Shown here: positions 33,547 to 41,637 of the stretch, in pieces
How the letters are laid out: each line of letters starts with the position of its first letter
How positions within the stretch are numbered: position 1 is the stretch's first letter
Source: Hyphobacterium marinum
GTDB lineage: Bacteria > Pseudomonadota > Alphaproteobacteria > Caulobacterales > Maricaulaceae
Direction of reading: 5' to 3'
NCBI RefSeq assembly: GCF_036330325.1
Contig: NZ_JAZDRO010000004.1
Coordinates: 62,001-126,000, forward strand
Length of the DNA stretch: 64,000 nucleotides
Program-made: the position numbers and the translations under genes
Notes under the pieces: model-generated
Told to the model about the DNA's origin: nothing
Seen by the model: only the letters and a program-made list of their open reading frames with translations
The model's database searches: none

Positions 33547-34326
33547 ATGACGCTCGCAGTCATCGTGCAGGCCCGAATGGGCTCAACCCGCTTGCCCGCG
33601 AAAATCCTCGAACCTCTGGGTTTTTCCAGCGCCATCCTGCGTTGCCTGGATCGCTGCGCGCGCATTCCCGATATCGACTATGTCGCCGTCGCCGTGCCGT
33701 CGAACGAAGCCAATGACGAACTCGCCGAGGAAGCCTCTGACGCCGGCTATCTCGTCGTGCGTGGTCCTGAGGACGACGTGCTCGCGCGCTATGCCCGCGC
33801 TGCGCGCGAGACCGGGGCCGATCACATATTGCGCGTCACTGGCGACCACCCCTTTATCGACCCGGATATTTGCCATCGCGTCATGGCGCTGATGTCGGCG
33901 GCCGGCGCGGACTTTGCCTGCAACGACATGCCCAACCATTTCCCGCACGGTCTGCAGTGCGAGGTGTTTTCCAGCGCATTGCTGGCCGAGGCCGACAAGA
34001 TGGCCAGTGCGCCCGAAGACCGGGGGCGGGTCACCTCCTGGATGCGGGCGCGAAACGACTTGCGCAAGGCTTGCCTCGTCGGCCCTGGCGGTGGGTTCGA
34101 GCGCCTGCGCTGGTCGCTGGAGAATGCCGAGGATCTCGATTTCTGCGCTGCCGTCTATGCCGATCTCGGCGAAGCCGCGGCCACTATCACCGCCGCCGAA
34201 CTCGCCGCGCTCTGCCTGCGCCGCCCGGACCTGGTGCGCCTGAATGCGATGCATGTGGCAGAGGCTCCGGAAATCCGCGCTGCGGACATCAACACCGAGC
34301 CGGTCCGGTTTTCCCTGGCGGCTTAG
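33547..34326 (+). CDS. SpsF-like cytidylyltransferase family protein
   Basis: A 259-residue nucleotidyltransferase fold protein of the SpsF group. VIVQARMGSTRLPAKIL is the N-terminal nucleotide motif; RGPEDDVLARY, RVTGDHPFIDP and the late RWSLENAEDLDF are typical. SpsF-type proteins occur with NeuB-like and polysaccharide genes and are thought to make CMP- or other NDP-sugars; the exact substrate is unknown. AGGGGAGGGG precedes the ATG. A flagellar-glycan role is inferred from the CtrA box and the region. Confidence 0.8.
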   Translation: MTLAVIVQARMGSTRLPAKILEPLGFSSAILRCLDRCARIPDIDYVAVAVPSNEANDELAEEASDAGYLVVRGPEDDVLARYARAARETGADHILRVTGDHPFIDPDICHRVMALMSAAGADFACNDMPNHFPHGLQCEVFSSALLAEADKMASAPEDRGRVTSWMRARNDLRKACLVGPGGGFERLRWSLENAEDLDFCAAVYADLGEAAATITAAELAALCLRRPDLVRLNAMHVAEAPEIRAADINTEPVRFSLAA

Positions 34327-34592
34327 AGGGCGTCAGCATTTGCCCCACCCCAACCCTCCCCCGGCGGGGGAGGGAGTATGGCGCGCATTCCCTCACCTTG
34401 AGGGGAGGGCCAGGGTGGGGTGGCAAACGCCAGCGGTAGGGGCAACCCACCCCTTCCGTCTGACGCTGCGCGTCAGCCACCTTCCCCCTCAAGGGGAAGG
34501 AGAGCGCTATAGCAAGCACACGAAACCCCTTCCGATTCACCACGAAAATAAACGAATTCCTCACCGCTCGCGGGCGATAAACGGGCCGGATA
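34327..34592. repeat. Intergenic repeat cluster; contains copy A of a dispersed 57-base repeat
   Basis: The gap holds C-rich palindromic units. 34448-34503 (starting CCACCCCTTCCGTCTGACGC and ending AAGGGGAAGGAGA) is nearly identical, in inverted orientation, to 40803-40860. It includes the internal palindromes CTGACGC/GCGTCAG and CCCCTCAAGGGG-like arms. I see no promoter that could be placed with confidence for the next gene. Confidence 0.75.
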
Positions 34593-37325
34593 ATGGAAGG
34601 GCTGCGTCCGCACGTGGACATCGTCGGTTTCGATCTCTCCGCCCTGTCGGGCTGGTACCAGTCGCGCAATGCCGTGCGGCTGGCCGGACTGTCGCCGCAA
34701 CCCTCCGGCGCGTCCGCCGGTACATTCAATACCCAGAAGAGCGACGTCCTGGCTCCCTGGGACGTGCGCGGCGACATCACCTCGACCGCTGATATCGCCC
34801 GCCGCGTGCTGGCCAATGGGAAATTTTTCGACTCAACACTGGCCGATTTCTCAAAGCTCGACGCGCCGGATGATCACAAGACGCTGTTTGGCCTGCATAC
34901 CGGCATGCGCGGCCTGTTCTCGCTCGCCGCCGAAGCGCAGGAAAAGACCACGACCGACACGCGCCGCGCCTTCCTGGACCGCCGCTTCGCCGAAGGCGTG
35001 GCCCAGCTCGACGAGTTCCTGCAGGGCATGGATTTGCAGTCGCTGACGCTTCTGAAGGGCGAGAAGCTGACCAAGGCCGAAAGTGATGTCGCCATTCATC
35101 GCGGCGTGTCGGAATACACGACCGGCATCGTCCATTCCGGTGAATTCGACGCCGAGGTGGCCAGCCTCACGGGCGATGTGCAGTTCACGGTATCAGTGAA
35201 GAAGTCGGGTGTGACGACCGACGTGAATATCGATCTTGCCGACATGGGCGCGACGGTCCGCAATCTCGACAACATCGCCGCCCACATCAACGCCGAGCTC
35301 GACGCTGCCGGAGTGATTTCGACCATCTCGCGGGTCAAGATCGGCGAGAAGGACGAGAACGGCATCGTCCAGGGCAATGATTTCGGTTTCAAGATTTCCG
35401 GCGTCCTGACCGAACAGATCAGCTTCTCCGCCGCCAGTGGCGCACCGGCGGTCTACATCGCCGGCGTGTCGGGCATTGGCGACGGCGCGGCAGGCCAGAT
35501 CGTGAAACTCACCGATACCGCTGCCGCGCCGGAGACCGGCTTTTCCCGCCGCATCGAGGCCGCCAGCGATGAGGTCGAAACCGTCAAGGATGACGGCGAG
35601 ACCAAGACCTCCACCGAGGCCAATCCCTTCACCATCAGTGCCACGGCCGTCTCGGCTGATGGCGGCGTCTACACGGTTGGCACGACGGGATCGAATGTCG
35701 ACGGGCAGATCATCAAGGGCGAGGCCGACCTCGTCCTGCAAAAGCACGATTCCACCGGCAAGCTGGTCTGGACCCGCACGCTCGGGGCCGCGGGCGAAGC
35801 CTCCGGGGCCTCCATCGCGGTTGATGGTGATGGCAATGTCATCGTCGCGGGATCGGTCAGCGGCGCGCTGGGCACCACCACCGCGCTGGGCGGTGATGAC
35901 AGCCTTGTCGTCAAGTATGACAGCGCCGGGGTCGAGCAATGGGTGCAGCGCTTCGGCGGCAGTGCGGCAGACCGGGTCAATTCGGTTGCGGTGGCCTCAG
36001 ACGGCACGATCTATGTCGCGGGCGAGGCCGCCAGCGGGTTCGGGAACCAGGCCCACCAGGGCGGCAGCTATGACGGCTATGTCCGCGCCATTGGCAGTGA
36101 CGGCGCGGTTCAGTTCACGCGGCGCGTCGGTGCCGCAGGCGATGAACGCGCCTCGGCGATTGCGGTCGCGGATGATGGCGGACTGTTGGTTGCCAGCAAT
36201 GAGGACGGCCGCGCCATCCTGCGCAAATACGCTTCGGGCGACGGCAGTAGCGCCGCGATCTGGGAGCAGGACCTGGGCGATCTGGACGGCGGCCGCATCG
36301 GAGGCCTCGCGGTCGACGGGACCGACATTTACCTCGCCGGTGCCGCCGGAGCGGCTTTCGCGCCCAGCGCACCGGTGACCGCCAATTCCGGTGGCCGTGA
36401 TGCCATGTTGGTCAAGCTGAGCGACGGTCCGGCATCAAGCATTGCCTATACGACCTTCCTGGGGTCCGACGCCGACGACAGCGCCAATGGCGTCACGGTC
36501 TCGGGCGGGAAAGTCTATCTAGCCGGCAAGACGACGGGCGAACTGCCCGGCGCGACACTCAACGGCTCGCGCAATGCCTTTGCCGCGCAGCTTGATGCCA
36601 CCACCGGTGCCCTCGACTGGGCAACACAGGTTTCAGGGCGCGGTGGTCTGTCCGAAGCCGCCGGGATTGCCGTCGACGCCGGCGGCGACAGCGTGCTCGA
36701 CGCGCTGGGCCTGCCGCGTGGCGCGGTCACCTATTCTGATACGCGCGTCGTCACAGATCGCTCGGCAGTGCGCGCGGGCGACCATTTCTACCTCTCGGTC
36801 AATGATGGCCGCCGCAAGAAGATCACCATCGAGGCGGGCGATACGATGCGTTCGCTGACCTTCAAGATTAACGCCGCACTCCTGCTCGACGGAACCGCTG
36901 ACGTCCGCCGTTCCACCGAAGGCGACCGTCTGCGCATCACGCCGAAGGTTGGCACCACGATCGAATTCTTCGCCGGGGCCGAGGGCCGCGACGCGCTCTC
37001 CGGTCTCGGCCTGCCCGCAGGCGCGGTGACCAAGACCACCTCGCTCCTCGACAAGGACAAGACATCCGATGCGCCGCCGCTCTTTGCGATGGAACTGCCG
37101 ACGGTGATGTCGCTGACCAGCCGCGACCGAGCCGCTGCGGCTTTCAAGTCGCTGGAGAATGCCATGACGGTGATCCAGCGCGCCTATCGCGACCTGACGA
37201 CGCCCCAGGCGGTCAAGGACCTGCTTGAGGGCGGCAAGGGCAAGCAGGGCGGTACCGTCCCGGCCCACATCCAGGCGCAATACGCCAACTACGCGGCCGG
37301 CCTCTCACGCCTGCAGGGCGGGTAG
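34593..37325 (+). CDS. Large beta-propeller protein with flagellin-hook-IN-like segments (FlaEY-like?)
   Basis: A 910-residue protein without an obvious signal peptide. The N-terminal 200 residues are helical. Residues about 195-250 (VQFTVSVKKSG, MGATVRNLDNIAAHINAEL) and about 735-805 (HFYLSVNDGRRKKITIEAGD, RSLTFKINAALL) look like the IN segments of hook-associated flagellar proteins. Between them (about 345-680) are SBBP/delta-60-like repeats (AVSADGGVYTVGTTG, AVDGDGNVIVAGSVSG, AVASDGTIYVAGEAA). The C-terminal tail SLENAMTVIQRAYRDLTTP is helical. It could correspond to Caulobacter FlaEY, which affects flagellin expression, but I cannot confirm that. Confidence 0.6.
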   Translation: MEGLRPHVDIVGFDLSALSGWYQSRNAVRLAGLSPQPSGASAGTFNTQKSDVLAPWDVRGDITSTADIARRVLANGKFFDSTLADFSKLDAPDDHKTLFGLHTGMRGLFSLAAEAQEKTTTDTRRAFLDRRFAEGVAQLDEFLQGMDLQSLTLLKGEKLTKAESDVAIHRGVSEYTTGIVHSGEFDAEVASLTGDVQFTVSVKKSGVTTDVNIDLADMGATVRNLDNIAAHINAELDAAGVISTISRVKIGEKDENGIVQGNDFGFKISGVLTEQISFSAASGAPAVYIAGVSGIGDGAAGQIVKLTDTAAAPETGFSRRIEAASDEVETVKDDGETKTSTEANPFTISATAVSADGGVYTVGTTGSNVDGQIIKGEADLVLQKHDSTGKLVWTRTLGAAGEASGASIAVDGDGNVIVAGSVSGALGTTTALGGDDSLVVKYDSAGVEQWVQRFGGSAADRVNSVAVASDGTIYVAGEAASGFGNQAHQGGSYDGYVRAIGSDGAVQFTRRVGAAGDERASAIAVADDGGLLVASNEDGRAILRKYASGDGSSAAIWEQDLGDLDGGRIGGLAVDGTDIYLAGAAGAAFAPSAPVTANSGGRDAMLVKLSDGPASSIAYTTFLGSDADDSANGVTVSGGKVYLAGKTTGELPGATLNGSRNAFAAQLDATTGALDWATQVSGRGGLSEAAGIAVDAGGDSVLDALGLPRGAVTYSDTRVVTDRSAVRAGDHFYLSVNDGRRKKITIEAGDTMRSLTFKINAALLLDGTADVRRSTEGDRLRITPKVGTTIEFFAGAEGRDALSGLGLPAGAVTKTTSLLDKDKTSDAPPLFAMELPTVMSLTSRDRAAAAFKSLENAMTVIQRAYRDLTTPQAVKDLLEGGKGKQGGTVPAHIQAQYANYAAGLSRLQGG

Positions 37326-37471
37326 GATAGCGTGCGTCGAGGCTTTCCTTGCGGAAAGCACCTCAGCATGAGGAATGATGGCGCATTCAAACCCCTCATC
37401 CTGAGGTGCCCGCGAAGCGGGCCTCGAAGGATGGGAAGGCTTGGACATACCTTGCCAGCAGAATTTTGGAT
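37326..37471. repeat. Intergenic palindromic repeat
   Basis: The gap between two convergent genes holds the unit CCTCATCCTGAGGTGCCCGC (37396-37415), then GAAGCGGGCCTCGAAGGATG (37416-37435). This is a known type of dispersed palindromic repeat in alphaproteobacteria, with internal arms CCCGC/GCGGG. A second partial copy (CCTCAGCATGAGG) lies at 37362-37374. Confidence 0.65.
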
Positions 37472-37924
37472 TCAAGCCGACCGGTTCACCGCAATCGATG
37501 GCGCGCGGGTATCCTTGCGGGCTGCAGACGCGGCACCCGGGCCATAACCCGACAACGTGTCGCGCTGTTTCGCAGCCTCGTCGGCGACGGCTTTCACGAC
37601 ACCTTCGGTCAGGAGGCGCAGCGCATCGACGGCGCGGCCGTTTGCGGCCAGCGCCTCGGTAAAGCGTTCGGTCGCGGCCTTGAGGGCGGATTTGGTACCT
37701 GCGTCCGCACCTTCAAGACGGGACGGGTCGGATTTCACCGCGGCAATCTCGCGCCGGTAGAGGGTGGCGAGACGCGATTTCTCGCCCTGGAAACTTTCGG
37801 TCTCCAGCGGACGGCGCGCCTCGAAGAGTTGCGTCTCGCGCTGCAACAGGCCGGTCAGGCGCTCGGTCAGCCGCGTCAGCTCACGAGCCAGCGCGTCGGG
37901 CGTATCGGCGGCAAGCGTGCTCAT
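37472..37924 (-). CDS. flbY: FlbY-like flagellar protein
   Basis: A 150-residue, mostly helical protein: LTRLTERLTGLLQRETQLFEARRP opens it and KSRLATLYRREIAAVKSDPSRL follows. The FlgN/FlbY type of sequence and its position after flgJ and flgI match FlbY of Caulobacter, a basal-body-associated or chaperone-like protein. The start overlaps the flgJ stop by 4 bases. The last 40 residues are low in conservation and probably disordered. Confidence 0.7.
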   Translation of the reverse strand: MSTLAADTPDALARELTRLTERLTGLLQRETQLFEARRPLETESFQGEKSRLATLYRREIAAVKSDPSRLEGADAGTKSALKAATERFTEALAANGRAVDALRLLTEGVVKAVADEAAKQRDTLSGYGPGAASAARKDTRAPSIAVNRSA

Positions 37925-38256
37925 GCGGTGTCTCCGGCTTCCTGGTAGCGCAGGATTTCGGCGGTGAGATTGTCAGCGAGGCCCACGCCGCCGCTGCCGG
38001 CCATGACCCGCGCATATTCCTCGTTCAGCATGCCGCGGAAGGCGCGCTCGCCCGCCCCGCCATCAAACGGATTGTCCTCGCCGACCCCGGCGAACATCGC
38101 CTCGACCATTTGCGACAGGAAGAAGGCTTCAAATTCTTCCGCGACCTCGCGCGCTTCGGCCTCACCCGAAACCTGCCGCAGCGACGGCTCGCGGCGTGAA
38201 TTCGCGCCGGACAGCGCGGCGGACATCTGCAGGTCGGGGGAGAGGAGGCCGTCCAT
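37921..38256 (-). CDS. flgJ: FlgJ-type rod-binding protein (no muramidase domain)
   Basis: A 111-residue protein equal to the N-terminal rod-binding domain of FlgJ: AREVAEEFEAFFLSQMVEAMFAG, then ERAFRGMLNEEYARVMAGSGGVGLADNL. The peptidoglycan hydrolase domain of enterobacterial FlgJ is absent, as usual in alphaproteobacteria, so another enzyme must open the wall for the rod. It starts 2 bases after flgI. Confidence 0.9.
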   Translation of the reverse strand: MDGLLSPDLQMSAALSGANSRREPSLRQVSGEAEAREVAEEFEAFFLSQMVEAMFAGVGEDNPFDGGAGERAFRGMLNEEYARVMAGSGGVGLADNLTAEILRYQEAGDTA

Positions 38257-38258
38257 GT

Positions 38259-39377
38259 CTACAGCACCTCGATCTCGGCCTGCAGCGCGCCGGCCGCCTT
38301 GATCGATTGCAGGATGGCAATCATGTCGCGCGGCGAGACGCCAAGTGCGTTGAGACCATCGACGAGATCACTCAGCGACACGCCGGTATCGAGAACGCCG
38401 AGCTGGGCGGCGTCCTCGGTGACCTGCACATTGGTGCGCGGCAGGACCTCGGTCTCGCCTTCGCGTGCAAACGGGTTGGGCTGGCTGGCAATCGGGCTTT
38501 CGGTGACCGAGATGGTCAGGTTGCCCTGCGCAATGGCGACGGTGGAGACGCGTACATTCTCGCCCATGACGATCGTGCCCGTCGCCTCGTCGATGACGAC
38601 GCGGGCGGGCAGGTCCGGCTCGACGCGCAGCTGCTCGATCTCGGAGAGCAGGGCGACCATGTCGCCGGTGTAGAAGTCGGGGCGGGTGAGGACGACCGTG
38701 GCGGGGTCGGCGGCGCGGGCGGCATCAGTGCCGAGATAGGCGTTAATGCTGTCGGCGGTACGGGTGGCGGTGGTGAAGTCGGGATTGCGCAGCGCCAGGC
38801 GGATGGCCGAGCGGTTGGCGAGGTCGAAGCGCAGTTCGCGCTCAATGAGCGCGCCGTTGGCAATCCGGCCGGAAGTTGGCACGCCGCGCGTCACGCTCGC
38901 CGCATCGCCCTGTGCCTGGAAGCCACCGACGGCAACCTGGCCCTGCGCGACGGCATAGACCTGACCGTCCGCGCCGATCAGCGCCGTGGCGATCAGCGTG
39001 CCGCCCTGCAGCGAGTCCGCATCGCCGATGGCGGAAACCGTGACGTCGGCGCGTGAGCCTTGCGTCGCGAAGGCCGGCAGGTGGGCGGTGATGATGACGG
39101 CGGCGGTATTGCGGGTGTTGAGCGTCGCATCGCGCGTATTGACGTCGAACCGTTCCAGCATCGCCGACAGCGACTGGCGGGTGAAGGCCGCGTTACGCAG
39201 GCTGTCGCCCGACCCGTCCAGACCGACGACGAGGCCGTAACCGACGAGCTGGTTCTCGCGCACGCCCTCGACGTCGGTAATGTCCTTGATCCGCGAATTC
39301 GCCTCGACGGGCGTCGCCAGCAGGAGCAGACCGGCGAGGGCAGCAAGAATGGCGAAAGTGTAGGGTCTGGCGCGCAT
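38259..39377 (-). CDS. flgI: FlgI, flagellar P-ring protein
   Basis: A 372-residue periplasmic protein with a signal peptide ending TPVEA (about residue 26). Conserved opening RIKDITDVEGVRENQLVGYGLVVGLDGSGDS, then NVRDATLNTRNTAAVIITAHLPAF-like strands and the end GVSLSDLVDGLNALGVSPRDMIAILQSIKAAGAL. I placed the start at 39377 because the signal peptide and a GGAGA site are there. First gene of flgI-flgJ-flbY; FlgA is its chaperone. Confidence 0.95.
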   Translation of the reverse strand: MRARPYTFAILAALAGLLLLATPVEANSRIKDITDVEGVRENQLVGYGLVVGLDGSGDSLRNAAFTRQSLSAMLERFDVNTRDATLNTRNTAAVIITAHLPAFATQGSRADVTVSAIGDADSLQGGTLIATALIGADGQVYAVAQGQVAVGGFQAQGDAASVTRGVPTSGRIANGALIERELRFDLANRSAIRLALRNPDFTTATRTADSINAYLGTDAARAADPATVVLTRPDFYTGDMVALLSEIEQLRVEPDLPARVVIDEATGTIVMGENVRVSTVAIAQGNLTISVTESPIASQPNPFAREGETEVLPRTNVQVTEDAAQLGVLDTGVSLSDLVDGLNALGVSPRDMIAILQSIKAAGALQAEIEVL

Positions 39378-39413
39378 GTCCGGGCTTCTCCGGTTGGTGT
39401 TTGCCAATCCCGT

Positions 39414-39429
39414 TGCCAGATGCATGCCA
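39414..39429 (-). promoter_or_regulatory. Candidate sigma-54 promoter of flgI
   Basis: On the minus strand: TGGCATGCATCTGGCA, -24 GG and -12 GC at the right spacing; the -12 element is TGGC, not TTGC. It would start the mRNA about 26 bases before the flgI ATG. Confidence 0.45.
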
Positions 39430-39552
39430 CGCGCATGAGGGCAATATCACATTAAAAACAATAGCATACCGCAAACAGTCTTTCGGGTCCGATAGGCAGA
39501 AATGCCCTGCAGACCCGCAAGCGGCAATTTCTGCCGCGTCGCGGCGCAGCGT

Positions 39553-39568
39553 TTAAAGGCTTGTTAAC
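39553..39568 (+). promoter_or_regulatory. CtrA box upstream of fliX
   Basis: Perfect TTAA (39553-39556), seven bases, TTAAC (39564-39568). fliX is a CtrA-dependent class II gene in Caulobacter, which fits this site 65 bases before the ATG. Confidence 0.65.
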
Positions 39569-39584
39569 GCGGCGCACCGGAATT

Positions 39585-39600
39585 TGGCGTTGAACTTGCC
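39585..39600 (+). promoter_or_regulatory. Sigma-54-like element upstream of fliX
   Basis: TGGCGTTGAACTTGCC fits -24/-12 spacing with a TTGC element. It lies where the -10 region of a CtrA-type promoter would be, so it may be a second promoter or a chance match. Confidence 0.4.
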
Positions 39601-39632
39601 GTTAACCCTGTTGCCGCTAAGAGTCGTACCCG

Positions 39633-40055
39633 ATGAAAGTCACCGGACCCCGCTCGACACAGTCAACGCAATCCGCCCGCCGCAAGCCGGGCGCGGGTGG
39701 CGGCGCGGACGGGTTTTCCGTCGGGAGTGCCTCTGGCCAGCGGGCTGCCGCACCGGCGGCCGGTACGTCGGGGGCATCCGGCGTCTCGTCGGTTGACGCC
39801 ATCCTGGCGCTGCAGTCGGTCGGTGACTTCAAGGAAGCCAAGAAGCAGGCGACGGGCCGCGCCCTCTCCATGCTCGACGTGCTCGATGATCTCAAGCTCG
39901 CCCTGCTGGAAGGCGGCATCCCGCAGTCCAGGCTGGTCGCGCTGATGGATCTCCTGCGCTCGCGCCGCGAGGCGACCAACGAGCCGGGCCTGGAAGCCGC
40001 GCTGGACGAGGTCGAAGTGCGCGCCGCGGTCGAGCTCGCCAAGCTTCGCGCCTGA
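39633..40055 (+). CDS. fliX: FliX, flagellar assembly regulator
   Basis: A 140-residue protein. The N-terminus is polar and variable (MKVTGPRSTQST...). The conserved part is VDAILALQSVGD, then GRALSMLDVLDDLKLALLEGGIP, LMDLLRSRRE and the acidic helix LEAALDEVEVRAAVELAKL. FliX couples early basal-body assembly to activation of the FlbD/sigma-54 late genes in Caulobacter. As there, it is divergent from flgI. Confidence 0.88.
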   Translation: MKVTGPRSTQSTQSARRKPGAGGGADGFSVGSASGQRAAAPAAGTSGASGVSSVDAILALQSVGDFKEAKKQATGRALSMLDVLDDLKLALLEGGIPQSRLVALMDLLRSRREATNEPGLEAALDEVEVRAAVELAKLRA

Positions 40056-40198
40056 CACGCAAGGCTAGGCACCGGAAATCAAACAATAATTCGGCGGCGT
40101 GACAATGCCGTGAGCGACAGCAGCCCTGCGTTGACTTGCCGCCTTCGATGAGTCAATACCGGCCCGCCTTTGCGAGGGGGCCATAAGGGGAGTGTGTC

Positions 40199-40642
40199 AT
40201 GGGTAAGAAGTCCGAAGCCACCGAGTCCCGGATCGAACTGCCGGCCGGCTATTCACCGAGCGCCGACGAACCCTTCATGAACGAGCGCCAGAAAGAGTAC
40301 TTCCGCCGCAAACTGCTGGCGTGGAAGGAAGAAATCATCGCGGAAAGCAAGTCGACGCTGGAACTTCTCCAGGAAGACATGGGCACTTTGCCCGACATGG
40401 CCGACCGCGCCTCGAACGAAACCGACCGCTCCCTCGAGCTTCGCGCACGCGACCGTCAGCGCAAGCTGGTCTCGAAAATCGATTCGGCCCTGCGCCGCAT
40501 CGACGAGGGCACGTACGGCTATTGCGAGGAAACCGGCGAGCCGATTGGCGTCGCCCGCCTCGACGCCCGCCCGGTCGCGACCCTCAGCCTCGAAGCCCAG
40601 GAACGCCACGAGCGCAACGAGCGGGTCCACCGGGACGATTGA
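40199..40642 (+). CDS. dksA: DksA, RNA polymerase-binding transcription factor
   Basis: A 147-residue DksA/TraR protein. The coiled coil (about 28-100) has LLQEDMGTLPDMADRASNETD with the tip acidic residues of functional DksA. The globular end YGYCEETGEPIGVARLDARP keeps only the first of the usual four zinc cysteines, a low-cysteine form seen in alphaproteobacteria. It binds the RNA polymerase secondary channel and works with ppGpp. Start preceded by AAGGGGAG. Confidence 0.93.
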   Translation: MGKKSEATESRIELPAGYSPSADEPFMNERQKEYFRRKLLAWKEEIIAESKSTLELLQEDMGTLPDMADRASNETDRSLELRARDRQRKLVSKIDSALRRIDEGTYGYCEETGEPIGVARLDARPVATLSLEAQERHERNERVHRDD

Positions 40643-41557
40643 TCTGCGTTTCCCCGACGCAAGTCGGGGTCCAGTCTTCCCCGTATTCTGGATCCCGGCT
40701 TCCGCCGGAAAAACAGACTAAGCGCGTCATCCCCCGGCTTGTCCGGGGGATATTTCTTTCGAGATGCCCCGAATAAATCGGGGCATGACGCCGGAGCACC
40801 TTTCTCCTTCCCCTTGAGGGGGAAGGTGGCTGACGCGGAAGCGTCAGACGGAAGGGGTGGGGGGCTCTAAGCGTTTGATGTTTCCCACCCTCTCCGCCTC
40901 GCATTCGCTCGGCACCTCTCCCCTCAGGGAAAGGAAGATTCCAACACTCACTTATCCCCACCCCCTCCCGTTACCCCCATACTCCCCTGACCTCACCGGG
41001 AGGAGAGAGGCGGGCTGCAGCCGTCTGATGTGTCCGGCCGGTGAGGGGAGATGCCTCGAGTTCGGCGGACTAACGAACCGCCGGGCAAAAGAGCGGCAGG
41101 ATGGTGCGACGCGGCTGGAAACGGTCGCGGACGGGACATCCTTGCAGCATCGCTTCCGCGGTAAAGGTCCATCGTCGAGGCCCCCGGCCGTCTATGACGC
41201 GATGGAAACCGGACCCGGCCGCCGTTCCAGAGTACCGGGGCGGCACGATGCGGCGGGCTGGCGGAAATCAACTGAGCCTTAAGACGTGCCCGACCGGCTG
41301 TTAAATCATCTCCGCGCGGGAGGCCTTTGCGGGCCACCCAATAAAAAGTTTCGATGACGGCCCCGAGGCTTGCCTCCCGCGCCCTCTCTCCCTTTTCGCC
41401 TTCGCGCCCGGCAACGGGTGCGGGGTTGGAGGTGTTGTTCAAGACCCCTCACCCGGCGCTATCGCGCCACCCTCTCCCTTGAGGGAGAGGGAGGGGACCC
41501 GCGCTAGCGGGGAGGGTGAGGGGGGATGCGCGCACCGGCTGGCAGGCCCACAAAACC
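40643..41557. repeat. Long repeat-filled intergenic region with no gene
   Basis: About 0.9 kb of dispersed palindromes. CCCCGAC/GTCGGGG at 40652-40669, CCCCCGG/CCGGGGG at 40731-40749, ATGCCCCGA/TCGGGGCAT at 40764-40786, the inverted copy B of the 34448 repeat at 40803-40860, and CTCTCCCTT/GAGGGAGAG-type units at about 41450-41525. Open frames here (for example 40993-41442 minus) have repeat-derived, low-complexity composition and no recognisable product. Confidence 0.7.
40803..40860 (-). repeat. Copy B of the dispersed 57-base repeat
   Basis: The reverse complement matches 34448-34503 almost base for base: CCACCCCTTCCGTCTGACGC, then a two-base difference, then CGTCAGCCACCTTCCCCCTC and AAGGGGAAGGAGA. 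Confidence 0.8.
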
Positions 41558-41591
41558 CAAAAAAATACCCCTGCAGCCGAGGCTGCAGGGG
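41558..41591 (-). terminator. Terminator of the flgF-flgG-flgA-flgH operon
   Basis: On the minus strand the stem CCCCTGCAGCC and GGCTGCAGGGG (41568-41578 and 41581-41591, two-base loop) is followed by TATTTTTTT. Strong intrinsic terminator 47 bases after flgH. Confidence 0.85.
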
Positions 41592-41637
41592 CCGAGGTGC
41601 GCCACTGGGTGGTGGGCTTTTGCTCTGGGTCGTTCGA

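Noticed and set aside
40993..41442. Open frame of 149 codons in the repeat-rich gap
   Set aside because: Composed of repeat-derived sequence with low-complexity translation, no ribosome site and no resemblance to a known protein.
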